In this document: in pieces, positions 1-9,087 of the stretch | Position numbering within the stretch: the stretch's first letter is position 1 | Layout: every line of letters starts with the position of its first letter | Origin: Bog-473 sp049513455 | GTDB lineage: Bacteria > Actinomycetota > Acidimicrobiia > Acidimicrobiales > RAAP-2 | Assembly (NCBI GenBank): GCA_049513455.1 | Contig: JBEKWB010000006.1 | Location: forward strand, 1 to 64,000 | Direction of reading: 5' to 3' | DNA: 64,000 bases | Notes under the pieces: model-generated | The model's input: the letters and a program-made list of their open reading frames with translations, nothing else | What the model was told of the DNA's origin: nothing | Databases searched by the model: none | Program-made: the position numbers and the translations under genes

Positions 1-1047
1 CCCGCCCTTGGGAGTTCTCTGACCAGCCGGGCGGCCGAATGGGCAAGAGAGCACGGGGGTGCAAGCGTCGTGAACTGGATCGAGAACGAGTGGTACAGCC
101 ATCATCCGCCCAAGGTTGGAGGAAAACTGCCAGCGGGAGCGATTAAACCCGTCCACCCGGTGTCTACGCCCCAGGCCAGCGGTCCGGCCCACTTGCCGCC
201 ACCCTCTCCGATTCAACCCTTCGCCAGCCCAGCAGTTGCGGGCGAGGGGCAGTGGTCACCGGCGGGTCGCCTGGTAGGAAAAATACCAGCTGTCTACGAG
301 ACCACGCTCCGGCCCGACGCCATCCACACCAGCTACGTGGTGGGCGTGGCATGGATGGACACCAAGCTCTTGAAGGCGACCCTGTATTCGGGCAGCCAAA
401 TCCCCGGTGGCGGCCCCTACCCGAACACGGCACCGATACAACCCACGGCTGCGACGAGCTTGGTCGCGGCGTTCAACGCGGGGTTCCTGATGTCGGCCGC
501 GAACGGCGGGTACTACACCAACGATAAGACAATCCTCCCCCTCCGATCGGGTGCGGCGTCTTTTGTCGTCTATAGCAACGGCACTTCGACCGTCGGAGAA
601 TGGGGTCGCGATGTGAGCATGGCGCCCAACGTCGTGTCAGTCCGTCAGAACCTGGACCTCGTCGTCGACAACGGCAAACCGGTGCCTGGCTTGAACGCGA
701 GCGATACGACGCAGTGGGGTGCGACCTTGGGCGACGCGGTCTACGTCTGGCGTTCGGGACTCGGGGTCACGTCCAACGGTGCCCTCGTCTACGTGGGCGG
801 TCCGGGTCTGAACATCACCGACCTGGCGAACCTGCTGGTCCGAGCCGGCGCCGTCCGCGCCATGGAGCTCGACATCAACACCGATTGGGTGAATTTCAGC
901 ACCTATGAGCCGTCTACACCGACAGGATCGGCGAGTCCGGCAAATGGAACCGAGATGCTCTCGAACATGACGGGTACCCCGGCCCGATTCTTCGAGTCCT
1001 GGTGGGCCCGGGACTTCATCACCATGTCATCGAGGCTAGGGGGCTGA
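1..1047 (+). CDS. Phosphodiester glycosidase (NAGPA-like) family protein, 5' end outside window
   Basis: The reading frame is open from base 1, so the GTG at 70 is probably internal and the N-terminus is lost at the window edge. The residues before it (AAEWAREHGGASVV) read as ordinary protein. The product resembles secreted proteins with the NAGPA/phosphodiester glycosidase domain: an 'AAFNAGF' core followed by 'NGGYYTND', and near the end 'GAVRAMELDINTDWVNF', a conserved block of this family. The family hydrolyses GlcNAc-1-phosphodiester bonds in its eukaryotic founder; the bacterial substrate is unknown. The stop lies one base before the next ATG, so it is probably co-transcribed with the arabinan-precursor genes, which suggests a cell-wall glycan role (inference). 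Confidence 0.75.
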   Translation, partial: PALGSSLTSRAAEWAREHGGASVVNWIENEWYSHHPPKVGGKLPAGAIKPVHPVSTPQASGPAHLPPPSPIQPFASPAVAGEGQWSPAGRLVGKIPAVYETTLRPDAIHTSYVVGVAWMDTKLLKATLYSGSQIPGGGPYPNTAPIQPTAATSLVAAFNAGFLMSAANGGYYTNDKTILPLRSGAASFVVYSNGTSTVGEWGRDVSMAPNVVSVRQNLDLVVDNGKPVPGLNASDTTQWGATLGDAVYVWRSGLGVTSNGALVYVGGPGLNITDLANLLVRAGAVRAMELDINTDWVNFSTYEPSTPTGSASPANGTEMLSNMTGTPARFFESWWARDFITMSSRLGG

Positions 1048-1048
1048 G

Positions 1049-2041
1049 ATGAACACCACAAGCGGTGTGGTACGGGCAGCTCCGGGCTCCGCCGTGAGCG
1101 AACGCGCTGAACGCTGCACCGCAGTCAGTCCACACGGGGGCGGCGGGACGTCCTGGGGCGGCACGCTGTGGAACATCCTGTTGACCATGCGCCCGCGCCA
1201 GTGGGTCAAGAACCTGCTCGTCTTCGTAGCCCCCGCCGCCGCAGGGGTCTTGACCAACCGACTCGACCTCTTGCGATCGTTGGCAGCCTTCGGAATCTTT
1301 TGCGCGGTGGCTTCCGGCGTCTATCTGATGAACGATGCAGTGGATGCCGAAGCCGATCGTCTTCACCCTGACAAGCGGACCCGTCCGGTCGCCGCCGGTG
1401 CCCTCACGAGCACTCATGCCGTAGCCGCTGCGGCATTGCTCATGGCCCTGGGACTGGTTTCTGCGTGGTTCGTCGCCCGGTGGGCGCTGGTCCTTGTGAT
1501 CGGCATATACGCCCTGATCAGTATCGCCTACACGTTTCGCCTCAAGCGTGAACCGGTGATCGAACTGGCGGCGGTCGCATCGGGGTTCGTACTTCGAGCC
1601 ATCGCGGGAGGGGTGGCCACCCACATTCCACTTTCAAGCTGGTTCTTGGCGGTTGCTTCCTTTGGAGCGTTGTTCGTCGTGACAGGGAAGCGGGCGGGAG
1701 AACATCGTCGACTTGGCGGGCCCCGGGGACAACATCGAAAAGTCCTCGCCGCATACACCGCGTCGTTCCTTCGATCGACGCTGACGCTCACGGCGACCGT
1801 TACGGTAACCGCATACTGCCTTTGGGCATTCGACAAGGGCGGCTTGCAGTCCCATGCGAGTCACCATTTTGTCTGGATCCAGCTTTCAGTGATCCCCATC
1901 ATCCTGGGAACTCTCCACATGCTGAGGCTGGTGGACGCCGGACTCGTCGACGCACCCGAAGGTCTGGTCTTTGATGATCACGTATTGCAGGTACTTGGTG
2001 CATTTTGGGTCGCAATGTTTTCGATCGGTATCTACGGATGA
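1049..2041 (+). CDS. Decaprenyl-phosphate phosphoribosyltransferase (UbiA family)
   Basis: This is a polytopic UbiA-superfamily prenyltransferase of 330 aa. The first Asp-rich motif lies in 'YLMNDAVDAEADRLHPDKRTRPVAAG', preceded by 'MRPRQWVKNLLVF', which is characteristic of DPPR synthase (M. tuberculosis Rv3806c). It transfers phosphoribose from PRPP to decaprenyl phosphate at the membrane, the first committed step to decaprenylphosphoryl-arabinose. The first 45 residues are non-conserved, so the true start may be further in, although the ATG at 1049 follows the upstream stop by one base. The next two genes encode DprE1 and DprE2, which fixes the pathway assignment. The chain length of the lipid carrier cannot be read from sequence. 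Confidence 0.9.
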   Translation: MNTTSGVVRAAPGSAVSERAERCTAVSPHGGGGTSWGGTLWNILLTMRPRQWVKNLLVFVAPAAAGVLTNRLDLLRSLAAFGIFCAVASGVYLMNDAVDAEADRLHPDKRTRPVAAGALTSTHAVAAAALLMALGLVSAWFVARWALVLVIGIYALISIAYTFRLKREPVIELAAVASGFVLRAIAGGVATHIPLSSWFLAVASFGALFVVTGKRAGEHRRLGGPRGQHRKVLAAYTASFLRSTLTLTATVTVTAYCLWAFDKGGLQSHASHHFVWIQLSVIPIILGTLHMLRLVDAGLVDAPEGLVFDDHVLQVLGAFWVAMFSIGIYG

Positions 2042-3570
2042 ACCAGGGCAACTCTCACAAGATGACGAGAGATTCCATACCTCATCTGAAGATCGTTACG
2101 ACTCCGACGACACGACCATCTCCTCAACCTGCTCACGAGCTGATGGAGCACCCTCGCCTTCTCAGCGGATGGGGACGCACCTCTCCTTCGGCGAGCGATG
2201 TGGCGGTACCCCTAGACATCGAGATGTTGTCCGCTCTTTTCACCACAAAGGACCCTGGCCTGCGCTCCCCAGTGGCCCCTTCGTTCCGGTTGAGACAACC
2301 CGCGCAGGGCTATAAGAACTCGGTGATCGCCCGAGGACTGGGGCGCAGCTACGGCGATGCCGCCCAGTGCGCTGGGGGAACCGTCGTCGACACGTCTGGC
2401 TTGGACTTCATCGGAGTGATCGATCCTGCCACGGGACGGGTTGAAGTTGGCGGTGGTACGAGCCTTGACGCCCTGATCCGGGCCTCCCTTCCCCTGGGTT
2501 GGTTTATCCCAGTCTCTCCGGGAACTCGACAGGTGACGTTGGGCGGGGCGATTGCCGCCGACGTGCACGGCAAGAATCACCATCGCGAGGGAAGCTTCTG
2601 TTCCCACGTGAGCTCAATCACACTGGTCACGCCGACGGGGGTCCTGACCATCTCTTCGGAGAATGATCCCGAACTCTTCTGGGCCACCGCCGGTGGAATG
2701 GGGCTCACCGGGGTCATCGCAAAGGCCACCTTGCAGCTCCGCCGAGTCGAAACTGCATGGGTGGAAGTCGATACCGAACGATTCAACAACCTCGACAGCA
2801 CAATGTCCGCCATGGAGGCGATGGATCATGTCTATCGATACTCGGTGGCATGGGTTGACTGCAGTTCTCACCGAGGTGGTCTGGGACGATCGATCCTCAG
2901 CCGCGGTGACCACGCCCCGCTCAACGCGTTGGGTCCCAAATTGAACGAACGCCCGCTCGCCATCCCCCGCCGATCACCCAAGCGGGTCCCCTTCACGCCG
3001 CCCAGAAGTCTCGTGAGCTCGAGCACCGCGCGCGCATTCAATGAGGCCTGGTTTCGCAAGTCGCCACGACGCAAGTGCGGCGCTCTCGTCCCTCTGACCT
3101 CTTTTCTGCACCCGCTCGATGGAGTGGCGAATTGGAATCTCCTCTATGGCAAGCGTGGATTCGTGCAGTATCAGTTCGCTGTCGCTCCACGCCACGCCGA
3201 ACTCGTCCGTACAGCGATCTCGATGATCGCGGGGGTGGGCCTTTCGTGTCCCATGGCCGTGCTCAAGCGATTCGGTCCAGGTAGTCCCGGGCCCCTCTCC
3301 TTCCCAATCGAAGGATGGACGCTGGCTCTCGACTTTCCTGTTGGACCCACGAGACTCCCACCACTCCTCGATGAGCTGGATGAACTGGTCGCTGCCGTTG
3401 ACGGACGCGTCTATCTCGCCAAAGATGCGCGATTGCGCCCCGAGCTGGTCGCAGCCATGTACCCGAGGCTGGGTGAACTGGCAACAGCCCGCCGCCGCGT
3501 TGACCCTCATGGGATCCTCGAATCTGATCTCTCCCGTCGCCTGGGACTGACGGGAGCGCACAACGTATGA
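2038..3570 (+). CDS. dprE1: Decaprenylphosphoryl-beta-D-ribose 2'-oxidase DprE1
   Basis: This is an FAD-dependent oxidase of the VAO/ALO fold that oxidises DPR to the 2'-keto intermediate. The start is taken at the ATG of the ATGA overlap with the upstream stop (510 aa); the match to DprE1 begins only at 'LLSGWGRTSPS', so an internal Met near residue 36 is also possible. Visible family blocks are 'ARGLGRSYGDAAQ', 'PGTRQVTLGGAIAADVHGKNHH', 'ELFWATAGGMGLTGVI', 'QYQFAV' and the Lys in 'YLAKDAR' equivalent to catalytic Lys418 of the M. tuberculosis enzyme. The benzothiazinone-target Cys387 in 'GWNICVDFP' is Ala here ('GWTLALDFP', about residue 430). It sits between the UbiA gene and dprE2 with 4-bp overlaps on both sides. 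Confidence 0.95.
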   Translation: MNQGNSHKMTRDSIPHLKIVTTPTTRPSPQPAHELMEHPRLLSGWGRTSPSASDVAVPLDIEMLSALFTTKDPGLRSPVAPSFRLRQPAQGYKNSVIARGLGRSYGDAAQCAGGTVVDTSGLDFIGVIDPATGRVEVGGGTSLDALIRASLPLGWFIPVSPGTRQVTLGGAIAADVHGKNHHREGSFCSHVSSITLVTPTGVLTISSENDPELFWATAGGMGLTGVIAKATLQLRRVETAWVEVDTERFNNLDSTMSAMEAMDHVYRYSVAWVDCSSHRGGLGRSILSRGDHAPLNALGPKLNERPLAIPRRSPKRVPFTPPRSLVSSSTARAFNEAWFRKSPRRKCGALVPLTSFLHPLDGVANWNLLYGKRGFVQYQFAVAPRHAELVRTAISMIAGVGLSCPMAVLKRFGPGSPGPLSFPIEGWTLALDFPVGPTRLPPLLDELDELVAAVDGRVYLAKDARLRPELVAAMYPRLGELATARRRVDPHGILESDLSRRLGLTGAHNV

Positions 3571-4331
3571 ACGACGCATTCGGCCATCCTCAATCGGTGG
3601 TGGTATTTGGCGGGACATCCGAAATTGCCCGGGAGATCATGGCGTTAGTTGTCGCTGACCGCTGCAGAGCGGTGGTGCTCGCCGGTCGGGATGAGGACGC
3701 GTTAGAGCAAGTTGCAAAGACCTTGCGCAGCGCGGGGGCGAGCACGGTGGAGGCTGTGGGGTTCGATGCCACGAAACCCGAACGGGCGGAATCGACTGTC
3801 ACGCAGTGTTTCGAGGCGGCCCAGGGCCAAGTGGACCTCGTGATCATGGCCGTCGGCGAGTTGGGACATCAACTCACCGACGAGAACGACGTTGACCGGG
3901 TCGCAAGGATGGTGACGGTGAACTTCACGTGGCCGGCGGCCGCCATGACTGCGGCTGCGGCACGCCTCCGGGCACAGGGTCATGGTGCCATCGTCGTGCT
4001 CTCCTCGGTCGCGGGAGTCAGAGTCCGCCGCGCCAATTTCATCTACGGTTCTGCCAAGGCAGGACTCGACGCGTATGCCCAGGGACTGTTCGAGTCGCTC
4101 CGCGGATCAGGGGTCTCGGTGCATATCGTACGGCCAGGGTTCGTCATGACCAAAATGACCAGGGGCCACCACGCGGCATTCTTCGCCGTCGAGCCCGACG
4201 TGGTGGCAGCTGCCGTGGTACAAGGTGTGGAACGTGGCCAGCGGGTGATCTGGATTCCGGCGGTCCTCCGCGTATTGTTTCTCTTCTTTCGACTGCTGCC
4301 TCATTCCGTCTGGCGACGCCTCCGGGGCTAG
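3567..4331 (+). CDS. dprE2: Decaprenylphosphoryl-2-keto-ribose reductase DprE2
   Basis: This 254-aa short-chain dehydrogenase completes epimerisation of DPR to DPA by NADH-dependent reduction of the keto intermediate made by DprE1. The N-terminal 'VVFGGTSEIAREI' is the nucleotide-binding glycine motif. The catalytic Ser-Tyr-Lys set is in 'VLSSVAGVRVRRANFIYGSAKAGLD', a block shared almost residue for residue with mycobacterial DprE2, and 'VRPGFVMTKMT' follows. The C-terminal hydrophobic 'VLRVLFLFFRLLPHSVWRRL' matches the membrane-associating tail of the mycobacterial enzyme. The ATG overlaps the dprE1 stop by 4 bp, indicating translational coupling. Confidence 0.93.
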   Translation: MNDAFGHPQSVVVFGGTSEIAREIMALVVADRCRAVVLAGRDEDALEQVAKTLRSAGASTVEAVGFDATKPERAESTVTQCFEAAQGQVDLVIMAVGELGHQLTDENDVDRVARMVTVNFTWPAAAMTAAAARLRAQGHGAIVVLSSVAGVRVRRANFIYGSAKAGLDAYAQGLFESLRGSGVSVHIVRPGFVMTKMTRGHHAAFFAVEPDVVAAAVVQGVERGQRVIWIPAVLRVLFLFFRLLPHSVWRRLRG

Positions 4332-4347
4332 CCCGCATCAGGGAGGC

Positions 4348-5400
4348 TCAACTGCCGGCGTGTACCCGCAGGCCCGGTTGGCCCGAAGTGGACGCGCCCA
4401 CTTTGCCGGCCGGAGTTATGAGATGCACGGGCGTCCTGCCTGATCTCCAGGGGCCGACCTTTGGCGTCACAACGACGGCGAGCACGAGCCCGAGACAGAG
4501 CGCACCGACGAGTGCCCACTGTCGCGTGCTGGCCCCTCGGACCTGCCGCCGGGTCCGCCAGTAGAAGTCTTTGGGCGCCAGACGTGCGGTGTCGACCAAA
4601 TGTCCGAGGACGTGGACGACCATGGCGGCGATCCAAAGGATGAAGGTCGCCTTGTGAATCGTCAGCAGTTCGCTCCGCACACTGGGAGGACCGACCAAGA
4701 GGGCGATCCCACTGGCCAAGACGGCGAGCGTCAACACCACCAAGAACGGACCGAGGAGCCGGAGAAGTGCAGGTGGAGGGCCCTTCCGCCGATACTCGGG
4801 TGAGTCGAGATAGTAGCGGGCGAAGCGCCAGGTGGTGCTGCCGATCTTGAGGAGTACGGGCGGCACCAGCACCATGCCGATCACGACGTGAAGAGTGAGG
4901 AGCTTGCCGATCCGCAAGATGGTGAACCCCTCGGCGGCCAACAGGACCAGCAACAGCGCCGCAGTCATACCAGTCAGCCGGGCGTTGGCCTCCACGCCCT
5001 CATCGGCGTCATATCCGTCCCCTTCAGGTAGTTCCTGCCATTCCGGGGCGTCCTGCCGGAGTGGTGCCTGCCGTTGGACTTCTTGCCTCCCCCGAGTAAC
5101 GGCAGCCTCCCAGGCTGAAACCGAAGACCGCGGGAACTCGGTCCGATGGCGCTGTTGGCTCGGTCCGCGCCCGGTGGAACTCGCGATCCATCGAACGGTT
5201 CCGGTATCCGAATCCGTGGCCTGGTGGCGTGTAGAAGCACGCCGAAGGTGCTCTCTGTCCTGTTCCATCAATTCATCGGGCGGAGCTCTCGTGGAGCCGA
5301 AGGCTGGCCCCCCGTGGTTGCCGGCAGGACCGCAGCGGGCTCCATGAGTGGAAGTTCCACGGCCACGAGTAATCGTACCGACCAGCGCCTCGCACAACAT
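4348..5400 (-). CDS. Cytochrome b561-like integral membrane protein
   Basis: The C-terminal 210 residues contain about five hydrophobic helices. Histidines suited to haem or metal binding lie in 'LLTLHVVIGMVLVPP', 'LLTIHKATFILW' and 'MVVHVLGHLVDTA'. The pattern resembles small cytochrome b561 / DUF4405-type membrane proteins. The N-terminal 130 or so residues are polar, low in conservation and rich in Arg, Gln and Ser, so the true start may be an internal Met, for example at 5268. It is convergent with dprE2 and followed on the same strand by genes for envelope proteins. No function is known; a membrane electron-transfer role is an inference from the histidines only. Confidence 0.6.
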   Translation of the reverse strand: MLCEALVGTITRGRGTSTHGARCGPAGNHGGPAFGSTRAPPDELMEQDREHLRRASTRHQATDSDTGTVRWIASSTGRGPSQQRHRTEFPRSSVSAWEAAVTRGRQEVQRQAPLRQDAPEWQELPEGDGYDADEGVEANARLTGMTAALLLVLLAAEGFTILRIGKLLTLHVVIGMVLVPPVLLKIGSTTWRFARYYLDSPEYRRKGPPPALLRLLGPFLVVLTLAVLASGIALLVGPPSVRSELLTIHKATFILWIAAMVVHVLGHLVDTARLAPKDFYWRTRRQVRGASTRQWALVGALCLGLVLAVVVTPKVGPWRSGRTPVHLITPAGKVGASTSGQPGLRVHAGS

Positions 5401-5436
5401 CAGACTTGAGACTGATTAGAGGGCGGAATATGGACA

Positions 5437-6483
5437 TCACGATCCTCCTGAAGGCGGTGGCACCCTGGGGCGTGAGACGCTCCCGGGTCGCTCGGCAGGC
5501 GAGCCAGCCCTGGATGTCGTACTCGTCGGTGCAAAGTACTGCTCAACAGCCGAGGCGATCCCCTTTGCGACCACCTCCTGGCTGCCGGTGCTGATCGCGA
5601 TGGATCCCTCAAAGGGGTCGGTAAGGAAGAATGGTTCGATCACGGCTCCAGGCATCTGGCTCGGCGTCGAGAAGTAGCCCGCCGACGCCGGCCCGAGTAA
5701 AAGCAGATGGTCGTAGTTGGCGGATTCAGCCGCCAGGCCCCCCTCGGCTGGGTCGCCCACGGAAGAGCCCTCGTTTGCGTCGGAAAGAATGCCGTCATTG
5801 GGGATGCCCCACCCCTGAGCGTTCATGGCCGAAAGAACGTCGCTCTGCAAGAGGGTGGCGAACTCGAGGTTCGCCGCGCTGAAGGGGCGGTCGGTGTCGT
5901 AGATACTGACACTTCCGGCATTCTGCGAGCTTCCTCCGGCGTCCATGTAGATGCCAACCAGCAAGTCGGCATCGGCCATGTTGGCGCAGACGTCCCGCGC
6001 CGCGACGTCGTCATGCGAGCCCAAGAGGCTGAGCAATTGCCCGTCGGTGTCTCCTGGACCGAGCTTGAGGACGGTCGTATTCTCGGTTCTCGAGACCACC
6101 ACTAAGAACCCCTCTGCCCGCAAGATCGCCATGGTGTCGAGCTCTATCGCCAGGTTGATCGTGGACTCTTCGATCTGCCGGCCCGACTCGGTCACACCCA
6201 CGCCACCGGGGTCGAGACCACCGTGCCCGGCATCGAGGAAGACCGTCGTGTGCCGATCACCGCTGGTCGGTGGGTAGCTCATGCAGGCGCCAGAGGCGAA
6301 ATACGAGGGGTCAATTGCCTTCGGGGTGTTCGTGCGAGGCGCGCTTACGGCGTTGGAGATCGCTGTCTTCGTGATCCGGGTCAGGCTCCCTCGGAGCACT
6401 ACTCCGACAACCAGCACCACAACCAAGGCGCCAAGGACGGTGACGACTCGCCACTTGGGGTGATGTCCAGGTGATCGCGTCAC
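5437..6483 (-). CDS. N-acetylmuramoyl-L-alanine amidase-like (Amidase_3) protein with an altered zinc site
   Basis: The 348-aa product has an N-terminal signal anchor (hydrophobic residues 13-30) and an Amidase_3 domain at about residues 78-315. Family members cut the amide between MurNAc and L-Ala in peptidoglycan using Zn bound by His, Glu and His. Here 'FLDAGHGGLDPG' supplies the first His (87) and 'QIEESTINLA' the Glu, but the third ligand, normally 'SIHAN/SIHAD', reads 'GIYMDAG', replacing His with Tyr179. A glutamate is kept in 'GAVIEPFFLTDP', where the catalytic Glu normally lies. The C-terminal tail is Ser/Pro/Arg-rich. It may be an inactive or regulatory amidase, or a variant metal site. 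Confidence 0.8.
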   Translation of the reverse strand: MTRSPGHHPKWRVVTVLGALVVVLVVGVVLRGSLTRITKTAISNAVSAPRTNTPKAIDPSYFASGACMSYPPTSGDRHTTVFLDAGHGGLDPGGVGVTESGRQIEESTINLAIELDTMAILRAEGFLVVVSRTENTTVLKLGPGDTDGQLLSLLGSHDDVAARDVCANMADADLLVGIYMDAGGSSQNAGSVSIYDTDRPFSAANLEFATLLQSDVLSAMNAQGWGIPNDGILSDANEGSSVGDPAEGGLAAESANYDHLLLLGPASAGYFSTPSQMPGAVIEPFFLTDPFEGSIAISTGSQEVVAKGIASAVEQYFAPTSTTSRAGSPAERPGSVSRPRVPPPSGGS

Positions 6484-6536
6484 TGTCTATAGCGTCGCCA
6501 GGCCGAGGCTGCTGTGAATTCGGACATCTCGACCCC

Positions 6537-7160
6537 CTATTCGAGTGGTCCCGGGTAGGCGGCTTCGGCTGCAGGGCCCAGGCGGTTCGTCTGACGACCG
6601 ACCACGATGAGGATGGTTGCGACTCCGAAAAGCGCCACTCCGCCAATGACGAGAGCGATGACGCCCGATAGATGGGTAATGGCGTTACCGGCCAAATAGG
6701 CGGCAAAGGTGTATACCCCGGCCCAGACGATCCCGCCCGCGGCGTTCGCGGGCAAGAACTTGCTCCATCGCATACGGCTCGAACCGGCAAGAAAGGCGGC
6801 ATAGGTACGAAGAATCGAAACGAACCTACCGAAGAACACAACCTTCTGGCCATGGGTGTCGAACAGATAGCGAGCGATCTTGAGTTTCCGCTCATTGAGC
6901 CAGACGTGGCGTCCATACCGGCGCGCCAAGGCATAGCCGAATCGGTGCCCGATCCAAAAACCGATGTTGTCACCAATGATCGCCCCTGCCGCCGCAACAG
7001 CGAATACCAACCAGGACGAAAGGCGATGGGTGTGCCCAGCGTAGGCGCCTGCCAGGATGAGCGCAGTTTCGCCCGGGACGGGGATTCCCAGACTTTCCGC
7101 GCCAACGAGAATGAATACCGCCAAGTAGCCATAGACCTCAATGAGGTGGCTGATGTTCAC
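6537..7160 (-). CDS. DedA family membrane protein (SNARE-associated/VTT domain)
   Basis: This 207-aa polytopic protein has the DedA signature: 'ESLGIPVPGETALILAGAYAG', 'GAIIGDNIGFWIGHRFG', and 'FFGRFVSILRTYAAFLAGSSRMRWSKFLPANAAGGIVWAG'. The 'GRF' Arg and the acidic 'PGE' are conserved and essential in E. coli DedA proteins. Relatives act as undecaprenyl-phosphate or phospholipid flippases and support membrane-potential homeostasis, which fits neighbours concerned with cell-wall polymers. Length and motifs are complete. It lies about 50 bp upstream of the amidase gene on the same strand, so the two may share a transcript. The exact lipid substrate is not deducible. Confidence 0.9.
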   Translation of the reverse strand: MNISHLIEVYGYLAVFILVGAESLGIPVPGETALILAGAYAGHTHRLSSWLVFAVAAAGAIIGDNIGFWIGHRFGYALARRYGRHVWLNERKLKIARYLFDTHGQKVVFFGRFVSILRTYAAFLAGSSRMRWSKFLPANAAGGIVWAGVYTFAAYLAGNAITHLSGVIALVIGGVALFGVATILIVVGRQTNRLGPAAEAAYPGPLE

Positions 7161-7442
7161 TAGTCACATCATTCGACCGGTGAAAGTCCATCGCACCCGA
7201 TTGCCATACCTCGATCATGATCCTCGAAGATGAAGGGACCATGACGACGGACGACCTCCGTTGAGCTGAGATTCTACGTAAAGCCCTTCAGGCATCGCGC
7301 GAGCACCGGATTCATCCTTCCGGATGAGGGCGGCGGAGATCGTCTCTATGTATCCTCCGCGAGTGCCGTTGCCGTCGATCCTGATCGGTCGTGTACCCGA
7401 CGTCGCCATGCGGATCGACCTTCGATCGGCAGGCCCCTCGGC

Positions 7443-8867
7443 ATGGCGTGTCTCCGCGAAATCGTCAAGCTCGAGACGCGAATCGTGAGCTCAGGCAACG
7501 TCGATCAGGAGGATCGGCTTTGCCGAAGCACGAATGGCTCATCCAATGTGGCCAGACCCCCACGAACCCTGAGCCAACGTCGCCGCCTTCTCAACCAACT
7601 GACCCGATTTTCCCATACCAGATGGCTGCAGACGATCTTGTGGGGCTTCGGAGTCATCTCCCTCGCCATCACGATGACCAGGGCGCTTGATATTGGACTC
7701 ACCACCCATCAGGTTGACTTTGACGTCTACTTGATGGGAGCGAAACAGGTCTTCACTGGCCATCTCTACACCTCCTACCTGGCTTCCCCGAAGGAACCTT
7801 TCACCTATCCGCCGATCTCCGCGCTGCTATTTGTTCCGTTCACGGCGGTGTCCCGCGTCACCGCCCAGGCCATTTGGGCGGTTCTATCGACGCTCTTGCT
7901 GATCGGCCTTCTCTACTGCTCCCTCAGGGCAGTTCGTCCCCGTTGGCATAGGTCAGATTTGGCGCTGTGGTCATTCATACTGACGCTTCCTGCGATGGCG
8001 CTGAACCCGGTCAACATGACCTTCGGCTTCGGGCAGATCAATGTTCTCGTGGCGCTCCTAGTACTCGCTGACCTCGCCATACTTCCTAGGCTGAAAAGCC
8101 ATTCGATTCCTCGCGGCATCATGACCGGTATCGCTGGGGCGTTGAAGCTCACGCCGCTCATTTTCGTATTGTTCCTCTTCGCCACGCGGCAGATTCGAGC
8201 CGGATGCGTGGCGCTCATCACATTTTTCCTGTGCGGATTACTCATGCTGATCGCGGCGCCCTCGGAATCATGGTCGTACTGGACGAGGTACGTCTTCGAT
8301 GCGCACCGAGTAGGTGGCGTCGTCTATATCTCGAATCAAAGCTTTCGCAGCACGATCTACCGATTTAGCCACGGACACGTCTCCGAGGGCCTTCTCATCC
8401 TATTGGTGCTTTCGATCGGGATCGTAGGCCTGTCGACGGCGGTGTGGGCGTACCGGAAGTCATCGCCCCTTCTTGGCATCCTCCTCTGTGCTGTGACCGG
8501 TCTCCTCGTCTCACCGATAACCTGGGCCCATCATCTGGTCTGGGTTGTCCCGATCATCCTTTGGCTTGCCCTAGCCCATGACCGACCTGCCTTCGGCCGA
8601 GTCTGGGCTGCTTTGGTGACTGCGTGGTACTGGTACGGCGCCATTTGGCGCATTCCTCACGGCAGCGGCGTGGAGCTCCACGACACGTTGGCACAGATGC
8701 TGGTTGGTAACTCCTACACGCTTTCCATGCTTCTCTTCGTGGGCGGAATGATCCTTATGTTGGCACTCCGACACCACCGAGGGAGCGATGATTGGAGTGT
8801 GCTGACAGGTCTCGACCGTGACACACCTTGGGCCTTGGATCGAGCGCGCCAATTCACCTCAAGCTAG
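7443..8867 (+). CDS. GT87 polyprenol-phosphate mannosyltransferase-like membrane protein (DUF2029)
   Basis: The 474-aa product has about ten transmembrane helices and the GT87/DUF2029 layout: after the first helix an extracytoplasmic acidic motif 'VDFDVYLMGAKQVFTGHLYTS', then 'EPFTYPPISALLFVPF', and further on 'GFGQINVLVALLVLADL' and 'ITWAHHLVWVVP'. Mycobacterial members (PimE and Rv2181-type enzymes) add alpha-1,2-mannose from polyprenol-phosphomannose to PIM/LAM. The acceptor here is unknown. The first 60 residues are not conserved and a later start is possible. It stands alone between about 280-bp and 220-bp non-coding stretches in which I see no clear signal. Confidence 0.82.
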   Translation: MACLREIVKLETRIVSSGNVDQEDRLCRSTNGSSNVARPPRTLSQRRRLLNQLTRFSHTRWLQTILWGFGVISLAITMTRALDIGLTTHQVDFDVYLMGAKQVFTGHLYTSYLASPKEPFTYPPISALLFVPFTAVSRVTAQAIWAVLSTLLLIGLLYCSLRAVRPRWHRSDLALWSFILTLPAMALNPVNMTFGFGQINVLVALLVLADLAILPRLKSHSIPRGIMTGIAGALKLTPLIFVLFLFATRQIRAGCVALITFFLCGLLMLIAAPSESWSYWTRYVFDAHRVGGVVYISNQSFRSTIYRFSHGHVSEGLLILLVLSIGIVGLSTAVWAYRKSSPLLGILLCAVTGLLVSPITWAHHLVWVVPIILWLALAHDRPAFGRVWAALVTAWYWYGAIWRIPHGSGVELHDTLAQMLVGNSYTLSMLLFVGGMILMLALRHHRGSDDWSVLTGLDRDTPWALDRARQFTSS

Positions 8868-9087
8868 GTCGGACGGTCAGCGCAGTCCCGTCATCCGGTC
8901 TCCCAGGCGGGGTACGTCACCAGCTCGCCACACTCGACACCTCCTGTCCCGGGTGGACTTGGAGGAGGATGTGATGACGTGCTGCAGACGGGGGTGTCGG
9001 CTTCATCGGGCCGTAAGGTCCAACTCGTAGCCTAACCGTCATGACCGCAGGCACCGGAGCGCTAACAGTGAGCTCACAGCCCATGCA

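Noticed and set aside
9008..9022. GGGCCGTAAGGTCC just upstream of the flavocytochrome gene, resembling the DosR-like box
   Set aside because: The half-sites are one base further apart than in all the good boxes, and it is single in this region, so I did not count it.
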